From positions 124,001 to 188,000 of the forward strand of contig NMRA01000448.1 in the NCBI GenBank assembly GCA_002633005.1: 64,000 bases of DNA. The letters run 5' to 3'. Of the stretch, positions 13,026-52,393 are shown piece by piece. The stretch is from Phoronis australis (lineage: Eukaryota > Phoronida > Phoronidae). Made by a program: the position numbers and the translations under genes. A model generated the notes under the pieces. The model made no database searches. It worked only from the letters and a program-made list of their open reading frames with translations, and was not told the origin of the DNA. Each line of letters opens with the position of its first letter. Position 1 is the first letter of the stretch.

Positions 13026-16000
13026 TCTCTTGGTTTTCAGTTTAAACAGTTCCACAAGATTACCGTGGGGTGTGCAAAAGGAATCGTCTATTACCGTGCA
13101 CTGTGATAGCGCCACAAGCTGTGCAACAGAACAGACGGTCCCCACTCTTAGTCTGATCCAGAAATCTCGTACTTTTGATGGCCGAAAAGTTCTATGTAAT
13201 ATATTCCGCGCCTTGTTAAGTTCTCCGCACAAATTATGTGGTATGTTCAATTAATTCATATTGTCAATTAAATGCGAGCCATTTCGTGGAAGGTTAATAA
13301 TAGATACTTTAAGGCCGGCAGTGAATATCCAACAATCCATTACCACGAAAGTTCATCGACGGATTACAGAAATTTGGAAGAAATTGTCCAGCAAGGCATG
13401 GATCCACCATCGTGAAATATTTCATCCATGTCTACGACAATCAACATAGTAAATATCATTTTAAGTATCTGTGCTGTGTTATGATGGAAGTAGTTGTCAG
13501 TAGTCGTCAATAAATGGACCAGGGCAGGATGCCTCCTGGAAATTGTTGAACATAATTTGTTTTTGGTGAATGCTCATAAGGGAGAGCCGAGCAAACAACC
13601 AGCCTAATCGAATATTGGCGTAAGGTAAACCGTACATTTGTACACATATTCATGAACTGTATAATACTTTAATCCCTAGCCTATAGTATTTGTCAATGGT
13701 CGTACGCCAAGATGTCTATCCAATATAATACTGACATGTACTAGAAAGAATGTTGACGTACTGAACCGTAAAGACGTCGATAAAGTGCGTCACTTCTAGA
13801 ACTTGAAACTCGACTTACCATGTAACCGGTATACACATTTTTGAATTTACTCTTGTTTATCTTCAGTTTCCCAGCTTATCTTAAAACTGTGAGAACTTGA
13901 AAACGTGGTAGCACGTCTTTGTTCGTACTAAACTGGTTCATATTTTAAGCACTGTTAAGCCACAGGTACATTCCGTATGTACCCACACGACAAGACGTGT
14001 CACAAGCCCGCGTTCGACAAATGATATCACTCGATAATCATTCGTGTCTTTGATTATATACATCATAAAGGTATTCTTATATAACGGGACTATTTGTAAA
14101 TAACGTAGAGTAAAATGTAAACAGTGCTTAAAAAGAACCTGTCAAAACCACTCACCGTACACATCTCATACATTCTCTGTTTTAGAGTTGAATCATCACA
14201 AAGCAGTAGTTTTCATTGAGGGGTAATTCAATAGGCACTCAGACCCCCTTCAGCAGAGCGTGTACGCCAGCGGCTATACTCCTATATTCCTCAAGAATAC
14301 GCGTGATAATCGCTGTCAACGCAAAATACATGCACCGCTATCCTCAGAAAACAAAATATTTAAAAACAAGATTACATCAATGAGTACCTGTATAAAACGA
14401 TTATTGAGGAGTGATAATAAACAACCTGCTAATTCTAATTTATTGCCTCTTATCAAAAACAAACCCTGTTATGTTCCGGAGTTCAAGGATATAACTCGTC
14501 ACCGGCATGGCAAAACATCTTTGTCTTCTTCGTTTTGGAGTCCTGCCAAGTTCTTTCAAGATATTTTCCAACTGGTTAGTTTTTTTGAAATATGCGATGC
14601 CACCATCGATAAAATTGGCACCAGAATTTCGTCGCGTTCGTAGGTGCCGTACCATGCTCGTGGCCTACCATTCAGAACGTTATCATGAGGTCATTTACTG
14701 GAGATTTGGCATCTTAGAAAAAAATAACATTTTTAAATGTTATACGTCTGAAAAGACGCCTATCGCGTAAGCACGGTTAGCCTTGTAGATTGCTTGCTTA
14801 TCAATCTCGTTGAACTTGAAATTAACCTGCTTAGTTATATTAAAACACATTTCAATATCATAAATTATTCTGACGATTGCAAGATCGGAAGTGCAGTTTG
14901 TAGACATGTTTTAATAAACGTCCTTTGTTTCTTTTTCTCTGTAAAAGAAATTAGCTAAGCCGTAGTTCGTGTTCCCTCGAAAAAAGTACAATGCATGCTG
15001 TTTTAAATTTGAGCAAGGAATACACGCTTTTGTCTACGGCAATGAATGCATGGAGGTCTCCTGGGAATGTCAGCAATGATTACTCCTCGGATCGACTTCA
15101 CCACGGAGCAGACTTAGAATTCCTAGGAAGTACTTCTTGAAGTGCGCATATTAGAGTAAAACTAGCCAAATCTGCACAAAGTTTATGTTTTACCAACACG
15201 CCAGTCTTAATCGACTTTAATTGATTTGCTTGGTAAACATTTAGGTCAGTTTGAAAGCAGTGTTAATTTTCACGCTCCCTATCAAAGCAGTCTCATGGAG
15301 AAAATGTACGAGTGTGGACGCAACTCATAAGTCGAAGATTTCATGACCAGACAACTGTGCGCGAATCACTAGCTGCACTTGAAGGGACTACGCCGGTGGC
15401 TGACATCTGGTTGGTCTATAACCCTGAAGCTGTCATCGAGAACCAATCAGTTGTTTTAGCCGGTTGACCCGGTTCCGCCGAATGGGGATACCCTTCGTTG
15501 TTGTCAGTCGTACCAAAATTTTTATGTGGCCAAGACTTTGATTGTCAATGGCAGTCAAGGATTATCAGTCATATTTACTTTGCGTTTGTTACTTGGACTT
15601 GACAATGGTATGCGTTGTTAAGGTGAACATGGCCTCAACTACGTTTGGCGGCGCTAATACTTTAGTTAATCCAAAAAAGAAAAACAGACCTAACATTTTA
15701 TCTTAGCCAATGATTAATTGGACTTCAGTATTCGTTAGCAACCTCGCCTAGAGGGATAGAATTAGTGATTTATAGCCAATCGTTTCAGGGCAGAATGAAG
15801 CATATTCATCAAATTACTTTTCATGTGCAATTATATTCTAAATTCTAAACTGTTTGTTTACAATTAACGTAAGCTCGCCTTCCGTAACACCTTTTCGATT
15901 TAGACGACTTTCCGTTGTGAAATTGTTTTCCCCTGTCAAATCGGAGATGATTTTGGTGCTTCGAAAGAACTGATAAAAATAACCCTCAGTTAAGACTAAA

Positions 16001-16778
16001 GCTTCCATTTCTCCTAAGTTGTTCGATCTCATAATGTTCCTTACAGAGACAGTATTCTATTTACATTACCAAAAAAACGCTTCAAATTTTAATTTGGTCT
16101 TGGCCTACCTTAAAATTGCGGATTCCAAAAGAAAATGACGCACGTGCCCATTGCCATGCAGTGACTTGAGTTGCCCATTACGCAATTAGGCCTAGTGACT
16201 TCAGGTCAACTTCGGGGCACGATCCACCATGGCCGGTAAACTCATTTTTGACTTGTTGGTTGTCTTGCGTCCAAATTATTGTTTTCATAGCTAGTAATTC
16301 GAAAAGGCACATTTCAAAAGAAAGGACCCAAATGCCCAATACTGACTCAGTCAAATCCGATACACTTGATTTGGTTTCCCGTTGACTGCCGGTAGAGAAC
16401 GCTGCCTGTGCCATGCCTAGTCTCGTGCACAGACCTTCACAAGCTATCCGTGACGTTAGTTTGTGAGGCTCGGGAACTGTGCCCGGTTGCACGAAACAGT
16501 CCCAACTTAGGGACTCAGCTCAGTGGCAGATCTAGGATATCACAATGGGGGGCAACATTTTGTCCGGCTGTAAACATTTGCGCAAACTGAACCACGATTG
16601 TAGATGCGCATAGCACCGAATGGGGGGAGGTCGGGAGGGGGGTTTGCCCCCCTCCCGCCCAGGAAATTTTTCTGTTTTGACCTCTAAAAATCAAGTATTT
16701 TCCTTGATTCCTGAAGTATTAACCAAGAAAAAAAAAACACGGAGAACGTGTCAAACAGGAAAAACTGCAAGTACCAAA

Positions 16779-16850
16779 GACTCGAACTCACGACCTTGCG
16801 CATATTGCGCATGCGTTACCACTACACCACCACGATTTAGCTACTAATCT
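16779..16850 (-). repeat. tRNA-like SINE head
   Basis: On the minus strand it reads GTGGTGTAGTGGTAACGC (A-box-like) followed by GAGTTCGAGTC (B-box-like), with a short A-rich segment beyond at 16728-16740. It lacks a paired acceptor stem, so it is more likely a SINE remnant than a tRNA gene. Confidence 0.5.
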
Positions 16851-17027
16851 CATACTAAGAGACCTACTTGTTTATGGTCCACAGCGTTTGCGCGCGAAAC
16901 CTACTTCTTTTTGTAATGCTTATTACACGTTTTGTGCCATCGATTCTTAACAAATTTGTCGTATTTAAAATAGTCTTAAAATGCCCAAAAGACCAAATCC
17001 GTTATTCGTGTTGGCAATAATGACCGG

Positions 17028-17028
17028 N
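17028..17028. other. Single-N assembly gap without flanking duplication
   Basis: Unlike five of the other six Ns, the sequences on its two sides do not match each other. Confidence 0.8.
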
Positions 17029-17284
17029 TCCACCATTTACATACTGAATTTTGTCCGTCAATAATAAAAATCATTTATACAATAAAACAACATTACATCG
17101 AATAAATGCCACTGGCATCTGCCCAAAGCCTCGCTTTGATTTAGCTGGGTCACGTGATATCCTTTCTGTACACGTCGGCCATCGGGATCACCGGTATCCC
17201 AAATTGGTCGGAGTTTTTTTGGTAGTTTTGACCCCTGTAACTGTTGCGGACCCGGCATTTTCTTGATCACGGCTTTTGGACAAG

Positions 17285-29239
<11,955 letters not shown>

Positions 29240-29723
29240 GCGGCGTCTCCAACGCCTGTGTACAGACTTGAATACTCTGTGACACACCGTCACATTAGTG
29301 GAACAGTAATCATTAGGTTATAGGGAATGGACGAACTGAGAAGAGGACAACAGTCTTGGATGATTACACCGAGCAATCCTGGAATTATAATTTATGACGT
29401 ATCTACGTTAAAACCTAATGTTAACTCGACTTGTACATTAATATTCAGCGTAGCTGCAAATTCTGCAGAGTTGTTTCCTAGGAATAGTTAAAATGAAATC
29501 GCACGAATGTTGGCTTGAACATTTATGAACAAGCAGGTGTTGTTTTATCATGACCCTTGAACATAGAATTTATTATTGTAGCTATGGAGTGACCATAGTG
29601 TCTTTGTTCTCATTTTACATTCTCAAACCATTTTAAGAGAGTTGTAAGAAACATCAACACCCACCACTTATTTTTTATCCCGTCATATTGCTGCGCTGCC
29701 GTAGTGCAGGTTGTAAAAAAAAT

Positions 29724-29729
29724 AATAAA
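29724..29729 (+). terminator. Candidate SEC61A poly(A) signal
   Basis: AATAAA about 485 bp after the stop codon. A second AATAAA lies at 29792-29797. No transcript end can be seen from sequence alone. Confidence 0.5.
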
Positions 29730-29750
29730 CTCTCGAAACAAAATTACTTT

Positions 29751-29756
29751 TTTATT
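29751..29756 (-). terminator. Candidate RUVBL1 poly(A) signal
   Basis: TTTATT on the plus strand reads AATAAA on the minus strand. It lies 1.3 kb past the RUVBL1 stop and only about 22 bp from the plus-strand AATAAA of SEC61A. I saw no nearer canonical AATAAA for RUVBL1. Confidence 0.35.
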
Positions 29757-31095
29757 TTGACATTTCCCACCCACCAGTCCTTAGAAGCTGTAATAAACCT
29801 GCCGTGTTTGTGTCAAAATAATAACTTTTGATTTACACTACTTGCAGTTCTAAAATTTGTCTCATTGTGTTCCTCGATCCAGAGCTTGGAAAGGACTGAC
29901 CAGGCTCAACACTTTGGCTTGTCACTGTGTCATTTTAACCATGTTCTCCAGCAGTAACTGTCAGTTGTTTCCAAGCTCTAGTGGAGGAATATGGCCAATT
30001 AAAAACGAGAGTTAATTTTTGACTGAACAAATGTTCAGGAACAATAATCTTCGCTCTTCAAGGTTCATACTAACCACATTGGTATGGCTTCAGCAGGCTC
30101 AGTCATACATGCTATCGAACCAGTTTGTGACAACACAAATTTTCAAATAGTTGTTTACTCATCTCAGTGGTTCATGAAACCTGCACGAAACACGAAATAA
30201 ACGGTACTTTTCACGTACATACGCTTGCCTTGTTGATTTCTTCTCGCAGAATACAAGTTTTCAAGTCTCAGTACCTCATTCGCCGAATTGTGGTTATTTC
30301 TGTTTTCACCACGAGTCCTCCTGTACTTGGGGAGAGGTCATTTACTACATTAGCCAGGACTGGCATGGTAACTTATGGCCATCAACTGGAGGACAACATG
30401 TATTTTCGTGTCAACCTTTTCTCAATTGTAACAAGTCGGCTATTCAGTACTAAAAGTTTCAATTATCTTGTGGGGTGCATCCAGGGGGGGAACTCATGCT
30501 GACAAAGAATTAGCAGACCCGCCACCCGCAAAAGGGGTTCTCTCGGCAATTTTTGGTACACAGACACCTTGTCAATATTAATGACCCCTCAGTGCATCGC
30601 ACAAAAAACCCTGATGTCTGTGGTGAATTTCACATAAATGCTCTGTTTAGTTAGTCATTGAAATAGCCATGAACCGTGTTGACGAATGAGGAGCTGTGTT
30701 CCCGAGTGCATGAGCTGTGTAGTCTAAGTAACAAAAAAAAAACTTGTTTGCAAAATAAAATTTACTTATTATACAAAATCCATTCTATTCTTTCAAACTG
30801 GTTGACACTTCGATAGATTAAAATGTCAGTGCTGTTTGCAATTACAAGCTAAGGACGATCCTTTCACTGGAACATTTATCAATTATGGCAATGTCCTTGG
30901 AATTTTTCAGTCATGAAGACAGGTAGGAAACTATAAGAACTAGGCACATCGTTTTCTCACACCCAACTATTCCCAACTTCCCAGAGTCATCCAGAAAATA
31001 CTGAATTTGTCGCTGGAAATGTCCAAGAACTTAACTCGGCAAAATACAGTGAATGAACGTAAAACAAAAATATAAAAAATGACATTTGCATAGGA
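29757..31095. other. SEC61A-RUVBL1 convergent spacer
   Basis: No coding exon is seen. The spacer probably contains the RUVBL1 3' UTR and perhaps the end of the SEC61A transcript. It includes a perfect 12-bp inverted repeat (29881-29892 with 29968-29979). Confidence 0.55.
29881..29979. repeat. Perfect 12-bp inverted repeat in the convergent spacer
   Basis: AGAGCTTGGAAA (29881-29892) is matched by TTTCCAAGCTCT (29968-29979) around a 75-nt loop. Confidence 0.6.
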
Positions 31096-47405
<16,310 letters not shown>

Positions 47406-48306
47406 CTAATATGGGAATCGATTACAGGCCGCGGTTTAATATTTGAAAAATTCTGTGATTTATATCATTTTTTTAAACTTTTGAGACATTAATATAAAGA
47501 AAAAAGTACTTTTTTATCAATCAAATATCCTAAAAAGGAATTCAGTGAATGTTTTCTCTAAGAAACTGTGTCTCTCAATCACTGTTTCTTAAACAAGTCA
47601 ATCGTTTTTCAACGAAGTTACCACTTTTGTTGTTAATTTAACGTATCCTTCGCATATCTTCAAAAGTCATAGAATCATAAAAACAGTTTCATATGTATTT
47701 ACGTGGCCTTAAATTTGACCATCGAGATAACTTCATTGTTGCCCTGGAGACATTGTTTGGCGGCCATCTTGGATTTTATAAGAGATTATTCATTGATTAT
47801 CACGATTATATCGGTCGAGTTTCTGTTTATCCTTACCGATGTGTGAGAAGGTAATGTGAGACTGACAGAAAGGCGACATAAGTTCATTGTGCTGATATCT
47901 GTGGTCAGGTTGAATATTTTACTGCACTGGAAAATCCGTTTGTGTAAACAGCTATCCTAAATTTTTGCAAAGGAATGCAATCAACGAAATTGAAACAATT
48001 TCTTATGCTGCTAAGCTAAGGGCTGTGTGGGCAAGCAGGAATATATTATATGGCATTGCTTCAACTGATTTTTGCGGAAGATCTACAGAATTTAAATGAA
48101 GCAAAAGTCACTATGTGAAGAGGTCAAGAAATTGGTTTGTAACTCCTATCATCGTGGTGTTGATCAGTCTTTGGACTAGACAGTGACCACCATCTCTAGC
48201 TAGGTGGTTAATAGAGACAGTGTAGGTCTTATAGGCGCTTCACTCACCATAAACGTTTCGGCAAATTATGTGTCACACCGACTAAAACATTAAAGTCACA
48301 TGTGTA

Positions 48307-48455
48307 TAGTAATAGCCGAGATTACCCGACCCGGGGATCAAACCCGCGACCCCCATAAAACCGGCAAGCGTGCTAACCATTCAGCTAATAGGCAATTGCT
48401 CGTTAGCGAGTAGCTAACAGAGGCTCATATAATTCACCGGAAGCACATCTACAAC
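48307..48455 (-). repeat. tRNA-derived SINE, copy 1 of a direct pair
   Basis: On the minus strand: A box TAGCTGAATGGTTAGCACG, then GGGTTTGATCCCC at normal B-box distance, followed by a short tail GTCGGGTAATCTCGGC. Nearly identical to 48695-48845. Confidence 0.65.
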
Positions 48456-48694
48456 ATTCCCCCCTTTCCTACGGAACGTGCACGCGACAGGAAGGTGAAC
48501 ACCAGGATGTCTCGCATACAGGTCATCGACGTCCCTTGGTACCTTTACCACCACAACACAGGTGAACACAAGGTTGTCTCTTATACACAGGTCCTTGACT
48601 CCTGGAACCTTCCACGCACGCTGTCCCGAGGTCCGTGGGTACTAGTTGGCAGTGCTTCATCGGTAGATCATCCGTTTGCTGACTACGCCATTTG

Positions 48695-48845
48695 TAGTAA
48701 TAGCCGAGATTACCCAACCCGGGGATCGAACCCGCGACCCCCATAAAACCGGCAAGCGTGCTAACCATTCAGCTAATAGGCAATTGCCCGTTATCGAGTA
48801 GCTAACAGAGGCTCATATAATTCACCGGAAGCACATCTACAACAC
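48695..48845 (-). repeat. tRNA-derived SINE, copy 2 of a direct pair
   Basis: Same element as 48307-48455, but with a perfect B box GGGTTCGATCCC. About 240 bp of unique sequence with two GGTGAACAC motifs separates the copies. It could also be a segmental tandem duplication. Confidence 0.65.
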
Positions 48846-48997
48846 GTGCGTAGAGGGATACTTTGAGGTAGTCCATGTCTTTAATCACTTCCAACTCGAA
48901 CAATACTCCCGTTATCAAACTTTTTCTTGGAGCAGTCCTTCGTTTAGTTCCCAAAATTGGTAACTCCCCATTTTTACACGACGCACGTCAGGGGATA

Positions 48998-49132
48998 TGA
49001 CGTCATACCACCTACCAATCACGCTCAGGATCACGGCGCCACTATATCGTGTGCGCTGTTCCACCTCAGGGATCCGAGGTCCGTTACTTCAATCCGCTGA
49101 CGTATATTTGAACTGCTTGAAGTTCGACGTCA
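48998..49132 (+). promoter_or_regulatory. CRE-rich candidate promoter of the plus-strand gene at 49516
   Basis: A perfect palindromic CRE, TGACGTCA, lies at 48998-49005. A CCAAT box is at 49015-49019, TGACGTAT at 49098-49105 and GACGTCA at 49126-49132. The exon at 49516 starts with an acceptor, so a non-coding first exon is expected nearby; a possible donor, GTAAGG, is at about 49143. The region lies between divergent RUVBL1 and the plus-strand gene. Confidence 0.4.
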
Positions 49133-49515
49133 GTGTAGCTCCGTAAGGGTAAAATCGGTCCTTCGTGCAGTAAGCACCAACTTCTGACTTTTCATAAATT
49201 TTGATTTTAACCGCCCATGCTTGGCTTACTGCCCACCCCGTGTTTTAAGATTCCCTATTTAAGTGCCCTGGGCGGTAATGCGGACAAGTACGGTAGAACC
49301 TCGTCAGTGCCTCAAAAAATAATTGCCAAAATTATAATAAATTTTCAGTGCCTTCTAATGTTGTTTCTGAATGCTCATATTTTTTTTTTAAATTGTCTGT
49401 TATTAGGTATGGTACTGAAGTTGAGAATTTTCAGAATTTCATAGTGACAGTTTACCTCATCTTTTATGGAACAAAAATTTTGCTCGTCTGCTATAACATT
49501 AAATCATTTTTTCAG

Positions 49516-49713
49516 TGACCAACTATGAGTGGAAACAGAGATACTCTGGACCCTAATGATTTAGGGGAGCGAGAGGAAGGGGATGGGGCCACAGATCCTG
49601 AATCTCATGTTGAGTACCAGCCCCCTCTGTCAGCTGTACCCCCACGCGTTGTCTTGCATGAAGAGAGTCAAGTAGAAGTGTCTGCTAGTCCAGCATTTCA
49701 GTGTTTGGATGAC
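49516..49713 (+). CDS. First coding exon of an unrecognised acidic protein
   Basis: An acceptor TTTTTTCAG precedes 49516. The ATG is at 49525 and 63 codons run to GATGAC|GTAAGT (49713), ending in phase 0. The encoded N-terminus (MSGNRDTLDPND...) is acidic and Pro/Ser-rich, apparently disordered, with no signal peptide. The next plausible plus-strand exon is 63354-63436, also phase 0 at its start. The open frame, acceptor, ATG with 5' UTR and consensus donor make it likely real; its function is unknown. Confidence 0.6.
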
Positions 49714-49777
49714 GTAAGTATTTGACTTGTAGATTGCTTGTGTGAGCACATTCATCCAGTTAAGATCTCGAATCTAC

Positions 49778-49873
49778 ACTCGATATGTAACTCGAAAATT
49801 GACCATCACATGGTGTTATTTGAAAGTTTACTCAAAGCACGCCATGCGATTGGTCAATTTTCAAGTCTTGAGT
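49778..49873. repeat. Small foldback after the 49516 exon
   Basis: CTCGAAAATTGACCATCACATGG (first arm, 49791-49813) is inversely matched at 49842-49865 with a few mismatches. It looks like a MITE-like remnant. Confidence 0.5.
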
Positions 49874-50639
49874 GAAGTTTGGTGGTCTCGGGCCCTGATC
49901 TAAAATTTTTGCAGTCGAAAATTTGTTTTATTGTGGTAAAATATTTTAGTTTTGATTCTGTTTAAACCAAGATGTAAGGATATCAATAACCAAAGGACTT
50001 TCAAGTCAAGAAAAGAAGTTGTCTTGTTGTGTGAAAAGAACCCCAGATTAAAAAAACGATGTCATGATTGAGTTTGTATATTACAAGGCCTAAACATAAT
50101 ATAATTTTTGTAAAATCAAACCTGTCTACATAACTCTAATATATATCAAACAATTTTATAAGTAAATAACAATTGAATTAAATATACTTGTTGATAAAAT
50201 CATAAACATTTTCATGCAATAGCATTTTAGAAATTAATATCATTTTAAAGATATTTCAAGGCTTATTCACAAAATTGGCCGTTTTTGTAATACTTCATGT
50301 ATGTCTTGCAAAATACTTTATCTTCATTCTCGGGAAACTTCAAGTACGAAATAAGTACCGCGTAGTGAGAAAAAAACATTTAGCAGAACCACCTCTGGCT
50401 TTCAATGGCATAGAAATTTGTTTACTTCGTTTCCAAGGTCAAAGGTTACAGAGCTGTCACTCAAATCGAATCTCCCGCTTAGCTTATACACTTTCCTACA
50501 ATTCATAGTCCTTTCATTCACGGAGACGCCATAAGATTGAGTTAACGAGGTGTACATAGCATGGAAAGAATCGCCATGGAAAACAAAGGCAAAACATATT
50601 TTTAACCCGAGTGAGTTGCACGTCTTCTTGTATTCGACC

Positions 50640-50915
50640 ATTGATAACATCAGGAAGTATGCACCGAGTCACTGCGCGGATTCTGGCACATCACACAGCA
50701 AATTGCGAAAAAAGATAAATTCTCACCCAAACTCATTCATTTCACTGGTAATCTGTCGTTTCGCTGTTTCAATCTTGTGTTCACGGCGCGCTTTATCCAC
50801 AGATACTGGTTTGTACTCTATATTTCGTACTTGGATTCTTTCAGTCTCCATGGCGCGTGCTTCAGTACTAGTACTGTTGACCTGTTTTAATAGGTCAAGA
50901 GGTCAACTCCTCCCT
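50640..50915 (+). repeat. Unnamed diverged repeat, copy A2
   Basis: Similar in order of motifs to 41100-41420, ending in CTGTTTTAATAGGTCAAGAGGTCAAC. It is too diverged for exact borders. Confidence 0.45.
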
Positions 50916-52393
50916 TAACCAGGTTTCACTCAATCATTGTTAACCAACTTCCCAAAATTAGTGATAATTAGGTTAATTACGCACAGCCAATTCAGACTGA
51001 CATCATGAGTTAATGTTCAGAGAGCTAACAAGGTAATAGCGTATAGGTTATATTGACCAAAATCAAGTTTTCACCTAATAAATAGTCGGAAACCTTCAGT
51101 TTTTACTACTCGTTACATTTCCGGCTTTTCTCGGCTTTGGCAAATCGACTTGATTTGACCTAAAGGAACACAAGTTCTCAAATACAGCTTTGTGGATTTC
51201 ACTGAAACTTTCCAAACTTGATATTTATTCATCAATCTCAAAAACCCTATTGGGATTTTTGATACAAAGGCCTCATTTTCATGTAATGTAACACAGACAA
51301 ATACGACTGCTACTTTTTACAAACATACCTTACGTTTTGCAAGTTGATTTGTCATAGAAACCAAACTAAGAGACTAATTGAAAATTTCTAGCAGTGTTTT
51401 TGATTAAGTAATTGATGAAGTTTTCATTTATAAATGGTTTCATTAAAATTGACCTTTGTGTTATTTTGCTATGAAACCTTTATTAAAAATGAAATTTTAA
51501 ATTAAAAAGGGGGTTAATGTAAAAATAATAATGAGACATAAAAATAAAATATATTTTTATAATACTTGATCGTTGTATATACTTTTACTAGTTGACAAAG
51601 TATACAAGTTACAATGGAGGTCACTAGGTTTGAGATAACCTTAACTAAATGCTGGCCAGCCTGAACTAAACATTTAGAAACAAAATGCACCATTTGCTCT
51701 GCATTGTTTTGCAAATTAGGTTGTCACTAGTAAGATTACAAGATTTGTCTTTGCATTATAAAATCTGTTCCAGTCTTATAGGTAATTCACACTTATAGTA
51801 GCAACTTTTAAACCAATAGGTGGTATTTATTATGAACATAAAATGACAAAAAATTCATTCAACAAAGAAAAAAATAGCTACAATATTAAATATTAATTAG
51901 AACATACATACTGTACACTCACTGAGTCTGACACTAAGAGGCAGTCATCCTAAAAATGGACTTACATCAACTGCCTGGTGTTAAACTAAAATAGTCAAGT
52001 TGGCAGACATTTTCTGTTCAGAAATTTTTATCTTCTTTGGGAATATTGACATAGAATATTCCATTAATACACAATTTCCTTGTTAATCTGCCGTGCAAAG
52101 AGTTAAAATAGCAAAACGTTTTGTTCAGGTTGATGTCGCTCTAAACCAGTGTGTTACAATATCAACTGTGTTTCCAGAATGAAGGTGGATCCAGAGTTTC
52201 TCAATAAGTTGCTAAAGACATAATTATGCCAACATGTGATGACAGCTGTCTTGCCTTCTTCAACAAAACTAAAGGGATACGCAAATGCCCCCAAGAGTCA
52301 TCTGTACAGTTCTTGTCTATTTTGTAATGCATGTCTCTTTGTAAATATCTTCTAAAAGTCCAACTGAAGATTCCTCTCATTTGAAAATGTCTT
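50916..52393. other. Spacer below the fibrinogen-like gene
   Basis: No coding exon was recognised. It probably contains the 3' UTR of the minus-strand fibrinogen-like gene (a minus-strand AATAAA candidate is at 51826-51831) and lies within the proposed long intron of the plus-strand gene. Confidence 0.45.

Larger units (their letters stand above)
8966..17284. other. Intergenic stretch upstream of SEC61A, no recognisable gene
   Basis: I saw no exon with good splice borders or a known motif on either strand. The stretch holds an ATT/ATG microsatellite cluster (12846-13025), a tRNA-like SINE (about 16779-16850), a GC-rich G/C-run segment (16619-16665) and an N at 17028 that has no flanking duplication. 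The bases just before 17285 must contain the SEC61A 5' UTR and promoter, but I could not place a start site. Confidence 0.5.

Noticed and set aside
12756-13250. Long minus-strand open frame of 164 codons
   Set aside because: Its middle is an Asn/Tyr run created by the ATT/ATG microsatellite; no splice sites or known motifs.
14260-14643. Plus-strand open frame of 127 codons
   Set aside because: It is among the longer frames in the 15-kb gene-free spacer, but it lacks any family motif, flanking splice signals or codon bias I could recognise.
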